Source: Aulosira sp. FACHB-615 (lineage in GTDB: Bacteria > Cyanobacteriota > Cyanobacteriia > Cyanobacteriales > Nostocaceae). Taken from it: a stretch of DNA of 64,000 bases. This document shows positions 37,505 through 44,763 of the stretch, in pieces. The stretch covers positions 82,263-146,262 of the forward strand of contig NZ_JACJSE010000015.1 of NCBI RefSeq assembly GCF_014698045.1, written 5' to 3'. The notes beneath the pieces are model-generated. The model saw only the letters and a list, made by a program, of their open reading frames with translations. It was not told where the DNA came from and made no database searches. How positions within the stretch are numbered: position 1 is the first letter of the stretch; every line of letters begins with the position of its first letter. A program made the position numbers and the translations under genes.

Positions 37505-38648
37505 TGATAAACATTTGGCGTTGACTAATGAATTAATTGCTTGTTTTCAAGCAGCACAGGGAAAAACTCAAGGGGAGTTAGAAAAGCAGCTTTTAGATTT
37601 AGAAGGTGATGCGACAGATTATCGTGTCAAGCGGGGATTAGCTTATATTATCAAAAGCAATTTTTGTACTTTTGAAGTGGTTAGTCCTTTAGAACCGCCA
37701 ATGTTAAGAGAAAGAGTGTTTGCTTTGGCGGCAAAATCTGTAGCCAGCCGAGAATCAACCCAAGCAACTTTAAGCAAAATTGCTGATGAATTAAGTCAGG
37801 AATTAGAGCGAGAAGTTTTGTTAGAACAGGTGCGGACTGGTTTGTATGCTGACTTATCAGAAAATAAAATTTTGACCCAATTTGATACACCTTCGCCTGT
37901 AGATATTTTAAATAGATATAACTTGTCCCAGGTGCAGGGAATTTTTTATAAAGCGAGTCAATTAGTGTTAAATGCTCATCGCAATGTACCGGGAGAATAT
38001 AAGCTATTATTTCGCTATTTAAAATTATTTCAACTCATGGCTTATATAGAAGGTGATGCTGACCACGGCTTTACAATTACAGTGGATGGGCCGACGAGTT
38101 TATTTAATCCTAGTACACGATATGGGCTGGCGATCGCTAAATTAATTCCGGCTTTACTGCATGTCACCAAATGGAGTCTGTCAGCAACATTACAAACCCG
38201 TGATGTTTACACAGATACTTGGAAAACTGGCAGATTTACCCTCAATTCTGAATGTGGTTTAGTATCGCATTATTCTAAAGGTAAGCCTTACGATAGTATG
38301 CTAGAAGCCTCCTTTGCTGATAAATGGGATGCTTTAAAAACTGACTGGGTATTAGAGCGAGAAGTTGATTTAATTCCCATTCCTGGTAGCGTGATGATTC
38401 CCGATTTTCGCCTAGTGCATCCTGATGGCAGAGAATTTCTATTAGAAATTGTCGGTTATTGGCGACCAGAATATTTACAAAAGAAATTTTCTCAGGTGCG
38501 GCGTGCAGGTTGTGATAATTTGATTTTGGCAATTTCCGAACGGCTGAATTTAGAAAAAGCTGGGGTGAAATTAAATGATGTCCCTGCGAGAATTGTGTGG
38601 TTTAAAGATAAGTTATTACCCAAAGCTGTGTTAGCTGTAATGGATTAA
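37434..38648 (+). CDS. DUF790 (Bax1-like) nuclease partner of XPB
   Basis: A 404-residue protein of the DUF790/Bax1 family. It starts MLPTELLSHR. The N-terminal two thirds include RVKRGLAYIIKS and QLMAYIEGDADHGFTITVDGPTS. The C-terminal nuclease-like core has LEASFADKW, then VMIPDFRLVHPDGREFLLEIVGYW (about residues 313-336) with candidate Asp and Glu catalytic residues. Archaeal Bax1 binds XPB and cuts bubble DNA. The start lies 71 bp inside the helicase gene in another frame, so translation is coupled. Repair or anti-phage functions are both possible. Confidence 0.85.
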   Translation: MLPTELLSHRLNGEEIIPKRLKIDDKHLALTNELIACFQAAQGKTQGELEKQLLDLEGDATDYRVKRGLAYIIKSNFCTFEVVSPLEPPMLRERVFALAAKSVASRESTQATLSKIADELSQELEREVLLEQVRTGLYADLSENKILTQFDTPSPVDILNRYNLSQVQGIFYKASQLVLNAHRNVPGEYKLLFRYLKLFQLMAYIEGDADHGFTITVDGPTSLFNPSTRYGLAIAKLIPALLHVTKWSLSATLQTRDVYTDTWKTGRFTLNSECGLVSHYSKGKPYDSMLEASFADKWDALKTDWVLEREVDLIPIPGSVMIPDFRLVHPDGREFLLEIVGYWRPEYLQKKFSQVRRAGCDNLILAISERLNLEKAGVKLNDVPARIVWFKDKLLPKAVLAVMD

Positions 38649-38659
38649 GGAAGAACAAG

Positions 38660-38902
38660 ATGAAAAGTATAGAAACAATTGTCACAGTTACTAAAGATGG
38701 TAAGATGACAGCCCAATTACCGCTAGATATTCCAGAGGGTGAACATCAAGTAGTAATAGTAATTGATGAACAACCCTTAGTCAAGAAATTAGAAAGCAAA
38801 CAAAAACGTCTTCCTCTCAATTTTCCAGTAGATAATTACGGTTCTTGGCCTGAAAATATTTCTTTAAGCCGTGAGGATATGTATGGTGACTGGGGACGCT
38901 AA
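38660..38902 (+). CDS. Putative antitoxin paired with PIN toxin
   Basis: An 80-residue protein beginning MKSIETIVTVTKDGKMTAQLP, a strand-rich N-terminus like AbrB- or DUF104-type antitoxins, with an acidic tail (REDMYGDWGR) that would bind the toxin. Its stop codon lies inside the start region of the PIN gene (20-bp overlap with the chosen start), the standard toxin-antitoxin arrangement. It sits 11 bp after the DUF790 gene. Confidence 0.65.
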   Translation: MKSIETIVTVTKDGKMTAQLPLDIPEGEHQVVIVIDEQPLVKKLESKQKRLPLNFPVDNYGSWPENISLSREDMYGDWGR

Positions 38903-39335
38903 CTCTGTTTTTTTAGACACAAATATCTTAGTTTATGCGAATGTTGCCGAGTCTCCCTTTCACCAAGCAGCAATACAGAAAATTCAAAATTTCTATGATA
39001 CAGGAATTGAGTTATGGATTAGTCGCCAAGTTTTGCGAGAATTTTTGATGGTTCTGACTCGTCCACAAGCATTCGTAAATCCTCGACCTGTTGCCATAGT
39101 AATTGAGCGTGTTAGATTTTTTCAAACTCAATTTCGCGTAGTTGAGGATACACCTGAAGTTACAGAACAGCTTTTATCTTTGATGACTGAAATTGCTATT
39201 GGTGGCAGACAAGTTTATGATGCCAACATTGTCGCCACGATGTTAGTTTACGGCATTCCTCAGTTACTTACCCACAACACAAATGATTTTGCGCGATTTT
39301 CTGAATTAATTACTGTGTTGCCATTACAAGATTAG
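38883..39335 (+). CDS. VapC-like PIN domain toxin
   Basis: About 150 residues from ATG 38883; a GTG at 38871 is an alternative. The PIN hallmark VFLDTNILVYAN supplies the first acidic residue, with REFLMVLTRP and YDANIVATM giving the others (Asp in YDAN). Members are Mg-dependent ribonucleases cutting tRNA or rRNA; the target here is unknown. It pairs with the overlapping upstream antitoxin. The gene lies within the repeat-rich accessory region. Confidence 0.82.
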   Translation: MVTGDANSVFLDTNILVYANVAESPFHQAAIQKIQNFYDTGIELWISRQVLREFLMVLTRPQAFVNPRPVAIVIERVRFFQTQFRVVEDTPEVTEQLLSLMTEIAIGGRQVYDANIVATMLVYGIPQLLTHNTNDFARFSELITVLPLQD

Positions 39336-39339
39336 AAAA

Positions 39340-39401
39340 GTAGGTTGGGTGGAGCGATCTCGTAACCCAACAAAGTCTGGATAATGTTGGGTTTCTTTTC
39401 T
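39340..39401. repeat. Dispersed repeat with GTAGGTTGGGTG core, copy 1
   Basis: This stretch shares GTAGGTTGGGTG, CGTAACCCAACAAAGT and ATGTTGGGTT in order with 44394-44450. It can fold because TTGGGT and ACCCAA are complementary. It lies just downstream of the PIN toxin gene. Confidence 0.7.
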
Positions 39402-39412
39402 CTGTGCTAAGT

Positions 39413-39682
39413 TTAGTTTTTAGCTTTGCTTGAACTGGATTTAGTTTGGTGGATTGTTGGTGCTAAAGTTTTGACTAATCCAGTTATTGCCATAATCAAA
39501 GTCGCAGTTCCTCCCATCAATAAAGAAGTTAAAAATGCTGCTGCAAGAAGGATTTCTGTAGGACTGTAGCCGTCACGTATCCAAGCAGAGGGATTTTCCA
39601 TTGTTGAGGAAGATACTGGAATTAACTGTGAAGTTTGGTTAGAAGCTTGGGGGTTAGTGGAAGTTGATAAAGAAGTATTCAT
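39413..39682 (-). CDS. Small single-pass membrane protein
   Basis: An 89-residue protein from the ATG at 39680-39682, chosen because GAGG lies eight bases upstream; longer starts at 39715 or 39772 lack this. The N-terminal 45 residues are Ser/Thr/Asn-rich, followed by a hydrophobic helix (about residues 43-72, ILLAAAFLTSLLMGGTATL) and a basic Ser/Lys tail. I do not recognise a family. It is divergent from the NB-ARC gene. Confidence 0.55.
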   Translation of the reverse strand: MNTSLSTSTNPQASNQTSQLIPVSSSTMENPSAWIRDGYSPTEILLAAAFLTSLLMGGTATLIMAITGLVKTLAPTIHQTKSSSSKAKN

Positions 39683-39816
39683 GGCGCGAACCTCAGTGAA
39701 TTTTACTGTTTTCATAGTATTTCTGCCTTTAAAGCCGGAGATTCCTGATAAATAGAGACAAAGTAGAAGCAAGGTGTAACATAAGTAGAATCAAGCAAAA
39801 TTTTGTCAGGCTGGCT

Positions 39817-42450
39817 ATGCAATGGGATGAGTTTTTACGACAAGAAGCTATTACTCATGAGTTATCCCCAGAGCAAACAAAAGCTTTTTTAGTTCGGTTG
39901 AAAGTTGAAAACACAGATAAAGGTGAAGCAAAACTAGCAAGCGATATTGATATTGGTGAGGAAGCCTTCACAAAGCGCATGGGGCAGGTGTATAAGAAAT
40001 TCGCTCAGAGTTGTCCTGAGTTAGTCACCTCTAAACGCGGAAAGCTGGAAATATTAAAAGCTTACCTGACAAAAAAATATAACGGTGTTCCCAATACTTC
40101 ACCAACAAAAGAGATTCATCATAATATTCCCCTGGCTTTACCTAGGGAAAAGTTTGTCGGACGTGAAGCGAAATTGCAAGAACTCCATCAGTTATTGAAA
40201 AAGAATCAACAGGTAGCTATTGCGGGGATGGGCGGAGTCGGGAAGACAGAACTTGCTTTGCAATACGCTCATTCTCATCGCACTACTTATCAAGGCGGGA
40301 TTTGTTGGTTATCCGCAGTGCAGGATGTGGGGTTACAACTGGTGCAGTTTGCTACTAATAAGCTGCAATTAAAACCCCCAGATGATTTAGATTTAGTTGG
40401 GAGAGTGCAATTTTGTCTGACAAAATGGCCTGAAGGTGAGGTTTTACTGGTAATTGATAACGTCATTAACTATCGAGATGAAGTTAGGTTTTATTTAGAT
40501 TCTATTCCTTCGCGGTTTAAGCAGTTAATTACCACGCGGGAAAAATTACAGTCGCCGATAGTGCGTTTAGATTTAGATGTGCTGACACCACTAGAGGCGA
40601 TGCAGTTATTAAAATCGATAATTGGTAGGGAACGACTGCAACATGAGCCTTTAGTTGCGAGAAAACTTTGTAAGTGGTTGGGATATTTACCACTGGGTTT
40701 GGAATTAGTCGGGCGTTATTTGTTGGGTGATGAGGAGTTATCCTTAGCGGATATGCTGCAAGACTTGGAAAAAGAGCGTCTGAAAAATCCGGCTTTAGTC
40801 GAAGTTCCACAAGAAATGAAGACTGAATTGGGTGTTGCTGCGGCTTTTGAGTTGAGTTGGCGGCGTTTGCGAGAAAATGCTCAATATTTAGGCTGTGTTT
40901 TGAGTTTATTTGCTTTAGCCCCCATTCCTTGGGAGTTGGTGGAGAGAATCACAATAAATAATGAGGAGCAAAATTGGAAACAAGCTAGACGTGAGTTGTT
41001 ACAGTTACATCTAGTTCAGCCCAAAAGTGATGGAACTTATCAACTGCATCCCCTATTGCGGGAGTTTTTTCAAGATAAGCTCGAAGGTTTAGAGCAGAAA
41101 GAGGAATTTAAGCAAAGTTTTTGTGGGGTAATGGTAGGGGTTGCTAAAGATATTCCTGAAATTCCCATCCTTGAGCAAATCGCCGCCTTATCCCCCGCCA
41201 TACCTCACATAGCAGAAGTAGCGAATCATCTCATTCAATACGTTAGCGATGATAATTTAATTTCACCATTTGTCGGTGAAGCCTATTTTTACAATGGTCA
41301 GGGGTTATATAACCAGGCTTTACCTTGGTATAGGCAATGTCTAGAAGTTGCCAAAAAACGTTTAGGAGAGGAACACCCATTTGTTGCAGAAAGCCTCAAC
41401 AACCTAGCATTACTCTACAACTCCCAGGGCAGATACAGCGAAGCAGAACCCTTTTTAATTCAAGCTTTGGCACTCAGGCGCAAACTGCTGGGAGAAGAAC
41501 ATCCAGATGTCGCTACTAGCCTCAACAACCTAGCGGGACTCTACATATATCAAGGCAGATACAGCGAAGCAGAACCCTTGTACATCCAAGCTTTAGCACT
41601 CTACTGCAAGCTGCTGGGAGAAGAACATCCAGATGTCGCACGTAGCCTCAACAACCTAGCGGCATTGTACTTATCTCAAGGCAGATACAGCGAAGCCGAA
41701 CCCCTTTACATTCAAGCATTGGCACTCAGGCGCAAAATGCTGGGAGAAGAACATCCATCTGTCGCAATTAGCCTCAACAACCTAGGGGTACTTTACAACT
41801 CCCAAGGCAGATACAGCGAAGCAGAACCCTTTTTAATTCAAGCATTGGCACTCTACCGCAAGCTGTTGGGAGAAGAACATCCATCTGTCGCACGTAGCCT
41901 CAACAACCTAGCGTTTCTCTACAACTCCCAAGGCAGATATAACGAAGCCGAACCCCTTTACATCCAAGCATTGGCACTCAAGCGTAATTCACTCGGAGAA
42001 GAACATCAAGATGTCGCACTTAGCCTCAACAACCTAGCGTTTCTCTACAACTCCCAAGACAGATACAGCAAAGCCGAACCTCTTTTAATCCAAGCATTGG
42101 CACTCTGGCGCAAGCTGCTGGGAGAAGAACATCCATTTGTCGCTACTAGCCTCAACAACCTAGGGGCATTCTACCGTTCCCAAGGCAGATACAGCGAAGC
42201 GGAACCCCTTTTAATCCAAGCATTGGCACTTAGCTGTCAACTGCTGGGAGAAGAACATCCAGATGTTGCCTCTAGCCTCAACAACCTAGCGTTACTCTAC
42301 TACTTACAAGGACGTTACACCGAAGCTGAACCGTTGTATTTGCAAGCTTTGGAGATTTTTGAGCAACGATTAGGGGTAAGTCATTCCCGCACTATCAAGT
42401 GTCGTGAAAATCTATCAAATCTTCGAGATCGCCTCAACTCACAACAGTAA
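39817..42450 (+). CDS. NB-ARC NTPase with kinesin-light-chain-type TPR array
   Basis: An 877-residue STAND protein. Residues 1-90 are a small helical domain (LSPEQTKAFLVRLKV). The NTPase has Walker A AGMGGVGKTE (136-145), Walker B VLLVIDNV (about 208) and the GLPL-like LGYLPLGLEL. The C-terminal half holds nine TPR units of 42 residues (SEAEPLxIQALALxRKLLGEEHP through SLNNLAxLYxSQGRY), with the middle seven almost identical at the DNA level. STAND NTPases with TPR sensors act as signalling or anti-phage switches that oligomerise on ligand binding. No separate effector domain is evident, so the N-terminal 90 residues are the candidate effector. Confidence 0.85.
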   Translation: MQWDEFLRQEAITHELSPEQTKAFLVRLKVENTDKGEAKLASDIDIGEEAFTKRMGQVYKKFAQSCPELVTSKRGKLEILKAYLTKKYNGVPNTSPTKEIHHNIPLALPREKFVGREAKLQELHQLLKKNQQVAIAGMGGVGKTELALQYAHSHRTTYQGGICWLSAVQDVGLQLVQFATNKLQLKPPDDLDLVGRVQFCLTKWPEGEVLLVIDNVINYRDEVRFYLDSIPSRFKQLITTREKLQSPIVRLDLDVLTPLEAMQLLKSIIGRERLQHEPLVARKLCKWLGYLPLGLELVGRYLLGDEELSLADMLQDLEKERLKNPALVEVPQEMKTELGVAAAFELSWRRLRENAQYLGCVLSLFALAPIPWELVERITINNEEQNWKQARRELLQLHLVQPKSDGTYQLHPLLREFFQDKLEGLEQKEEFKQSFCGVMVGVAKDIPEIPILEQIAALSPAIPHIAEVANHLIQYVSDDNLISPFVGEAYFYNGQGLYNQALPWYRQCLEVAKKRLGEEHPFVAESLNNLALLYNSQGRYSEAEPFLIQALALRRKLLGEEHPDVATSLNNLAGLYIYQGRYSEAEPLYIQALALYCKLLGEEHPDVARSLNNLAALYLSQGRYSEAEPLYIQALALRRKMLGEEHPSVAISLNNLGVLYNSQGRYSEAEPFLIQALALYRKLLGEEHPSVARSLNNLAFLYNSQGRYNEAEPLYIQALALKRNSLGEEHQDVALSLNNLAFLYNSQDRYSKAEPLLIQALALWRKLLGEEHPFVATSLNNLGAFYRSQGRYSEAEPLLIQALALSCQLLGEEHPDVASSLNNLALLYYLQGRYTEAEPLYLQALEIFEQRLGVSHSRTIKCRENLSNLRDRLNSQQ

Positions 42451-42496
42451 AATTCAAGTTCTCAACCTAATCAATCAAGCTTTTATCTCCAAGTTC

Positions 42497-42664
42497 CATG
42501 TTCTGAACTCGAAGTTTCATGTTCCAAACGAGAACGTTCATGTTCTGAACTTAAAATTTCAGGTTCCGAACTCGAATGTTTCTGTTCTCAACGAGAATGT
42601 TCATGTTCTACACTCGAAGTTTCGTGTTCTGCACTTGAAGTTTTGTGTTCCGAACTGGAATGAT
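42497..42664. repeat. Eight 21-bp units, open as a heptapeptide repeat
   Basis: Eight units of exactly 21 bp follow each other without gaps, with about 60-80% identity between units. The plus-strand frame 42404-42700 stays open through all of them and would read as heptapeptides of the form FHVLNSK, FHVPNEN, VHVLNLK. Each unit also contains a GTTC-GAAC half-palindrome. The frame starts inside the 3' end of the NB-ARC gene, has no ribosome binding site and may not be translated. Confidence 0.8.
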
Positions 42665-42781
42665 GCTGTTATGAAGGCGATTTTTTCACTTAAATTGTAG
42701 ATTTATCAGCAATCTATCAAAACATTACTCAACTAAATCCAGTATCATAACTTTCACATTTAGAGCGTATCCGTTATTTCT

Positions 42782-43736
42782 ATGCCAAAACCAGCCGATA
42801 TCAGCACCAAACGCTTAATTAGCCTTGCACCTAATAATTGGGTCAAATGGGTAACACAAATTCCTGATATCATTGCTGGGGAAATCCTCAACTCTGAATT
42901 TCAGTGGATTAGTAGAGAAAGTGATGTACTCATCCGCGTCGAAAGTCAAGAGTATGGAAAATTTCTCGTCCTCAATGAATTGCAATTGCGCTACAATCCT
43001 GAAATGCCACGAAGGATGCGGGCGTATGCAGGGTTAGCAGAGGAAAAATATAAATTACCTACTTATCCTGTACTAATCAATATTCTTAAAACGAGTGATG
43101 TAGAAATACCCACAAAGTATGAGTCTAATATTGCTGGGTTACAAGTGCGCCAAGACTACCGCGTTATTAACCTCTGGGAAGTAGATGTTAAGTAGTTAAA
43201 CATAATTAATTACACAAAGTCATTGCGAATGGAGCGAAGCGAAATGAAGCAATCGCAAGGGCTGGGATTGCTTCGCTTCGCTCGCAATGACTGTAATTAA
43301 TTTTGCGTGTTTACTTAGCATTGCCTTTGAACAACCTTTACCCTCGTTACTTCCATTTGTGCCAATTCTTCAAGGTGGTGGAAACGAGTCTACAATTCGA
43401 GAAGCATTGCGTTTATTGCAAAGAGATGAACAATTAAATCAACTCGAAACTGTCTTGGCGTTTTTTGCTACGTTTGTCATAGATAGTGCTTTAGTCCAAC
43501 AAATTATGAGGTGGGATATGACAGTATTACGTTCTTCACCCTGGTATCAAGAAATTATGCGAGAAGATAGGTTATCCAGCATTGAATTAACTCTAGAAGT
43601 CAAATTTGGCAATGAAGGATTGAATTTCATGTCAAAAATCTCTCAAATATCTGATATTGAAGAACTCAAGGCAATTCAACGTTCTATCCTCATTGCTCAG
43701 AATCTAGATGAATTGAAGCAATTACTCGAAGATTAG
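42782..43736 (+). pseudogene. Rpn-type nuclease gene split by a small insertion
   Basis: The first frame (137 codons, to 43195) encodes the start of a Rpn-type nuclease: KRLISLAPNNWVKWV, SDVLIRVESQ and NELQLRYNPEMPRRMRAYA, ending INLWEVDVK. The second (from 43287) continues it: SIAFEQPLPSLLPFVPILQGG, ALVQQIMRWDM and DRLSSIELTLEVKFG. Removing 43190-43316 joins GTT to AGC in frame (VDVSIAFEQP) and restores about 275 residues. The gene is thus interrupted by a 127-bp palindromic element. The separate halves probably do not work, although both remain open. Confidence 0.8.
43190..43316. mobile_element. 127-bp palindromic MITE-like insertion in nuclease gene
   Basis: The segment folds into one long imperfect hairpin: left AATTAATTACA plus GTCATTGCGA plus AGCGAAGCGA pairs with the right-hand TCGCTTCGCT, CGCAATGAC and TGTAATTAATT. 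A three-base TTA is present at both junctions and may be the target duplication. It has no coding capacity. Its insertion split the Rpn-type gene. Confidence 0.75.
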
Positions 43737-44039
43737 AAAATGACAATTAAATTTCATGATTTTATCTCACGCACAGGTGCAGGGATGTGCTTTTAAATGA
43801 GAATATTCTGGTTCTGAGGTGGAATGCTGGTGTTTTACAGTCGGGTTCTGTTTTCTCAGTGTATGTATTTATACGCTGATTGTAGTGAAACAGAAGTGCG
43901 ATCGCACCGGAGAATGAGGATCATTGCAATACTTAAAAAAGCCTTAAGTATTTTAATATATCTATCTTAAGTGTAAGTAAATAAAGAGATGGATTTGGGA
44001 AATATGGAGATATAGGTAAATTCTTAAGGAGGTCTTCAA
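43737..44039. other. Intergenic region, 303 bp, with AT-rich hairpin
   Basis: A stem-loop at 43928-43952 has perfect 9-bp arms (AATACTTAA/TTAAGTATT) followed by TTTT, so it could be a weak terminator for the interrupted nuclease gene. The stretch 43798-43860 faintly resembles the 21-bp repeat at 42497. The right end carries AAGGAGGT, the ribosome binding site of the next gene. Confidence 0.5.
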
Positions 44040-44228
44040 ATGCAGAACTTACGCCTTTACTCCACAATTTCAAAATCATTGATTCCTGAAACTCACACAA
44101 AAAAGCTGGCAGTTTTAATTGAATGGTGCAAAATTATTCATGGTTGCATCGAAGCTGGGCAAATAGAAGATGCCAAAATTTTTCTAGAGCAAGCAATTCA
44201 GGAAGCTGAAATGCCAAGTAGAGAATAA
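44040..44228 (+). CDS. Small protein, 62 residues, strong ribosome binding site
   Basis: A short helical protein (KLAVLIEWCKIIHGCIEAG, AKIFLEQAIQEAE). AAGGAGGT lies seven bases before the ATG, one of the best Shine-Dalgarno matches in the window, and a factor-independent terminator follows at 44302. It therefore looks like a real monocistronic gene. I recognise no family; no membrane segment is present. Confidence 0.7.
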   Translation: MQNLRLYSTISKSLIPETHTKKLAVLIEWCKIIHGCIEAGQIEDAKIFLEQAIQEAEMPSRE

Positions 44229-44301
44229 ATTAATTCACATCGGCATCAGATAAAACTGGAAATGCTAAACATACTTAATATACTCACGAAATCCGAAACA
44301 T

Positions 44302-44333
44302 AAAGGAGTCAGAAAATTTTTCTGGCTCCTTTT
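44302..44333 (+). terminator. Factor-independent terminator after small gene
   Basis: AAAGGAGTCAGAAA pairs with TTTCTGGCTCCTTT (one G-U pair) around a very short loop, and ends in T residues. It lies 74 bp after the stop codon of the 62-residue gene. Confidence 0.75.
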
Positions 44334-44365
44334 AACTGTAAAAATATACAACGCAAATTCTCTAT

Positions 44366-44499
44366 ATACCAATACGGTTCAGTTAAGAGAATAGTAGGTT
44401 GGGTGTAGCGATAGCGTAACCCAACAAAGTATGCGTAAATGTTGGGTTCCGTTCCTCCACCCAACCTACACAAATCTATTGCGAATTGCAAATTGGTAT
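44366..44499. repeat. 134-bp inverted-repeat element, second copy of GTAGGTTGGGTG family
   Basis: The ends ATACCAAT (44366-44373) and ATTGGTAT (44492-44499) are inverted repeats. Inside, GTAGGTTGGGTG (44394-44405) and its complement (44458-44469) form a 12-bp stem. The left part matches 39340-39401. It is probably a MITE-like element. Confidence 0.65.
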
Positions 44500-44763
44500 T
44501 ATTAGCTGCTCAGGTAAATTGACTTATTTACGGTTATTACTAATAATTGAAAATCTAATCTATACATAGTATAAAAATTCATATATTACCTTGAAATTAA
44601 TCTCATCAAGAAAATTATTTATATATTATCTAAAGAAAAATAATTGGTTACAATTAAATATAAAGTACTTTTTAGAGAAAAATGCTCATAATCTTTTACC
44701 TGCCTTAGTTCACTCCTGAAACGGTTGGAAATCCTGTAAGTTTAAACTTGGGTAAATGCGATT
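44500..44763. other. AT-rich region upstream of NACHT gene
   Basis: Part of the 535-bp gap between the small gene and the NACHT gene, the remainder being a terminator and an inverted-repeat element. It is AT-rich and holds no open frame of note. The promoter for the NACHT gene should be here, but no clear -10/-35 pair stands out. Confidence 0.4.

Noticed and set aside
42478..42680. Possible CRISPR array
   Set aside because: The repeats are 21 bp head to tail with no spacers and vary among themselves. No cas genes are nearby.
44309..44491. Minus-strand 60-codon frame
   Set aside because: It lies wholly within a terminator and an inverted-repeat element, so it is not a gene.
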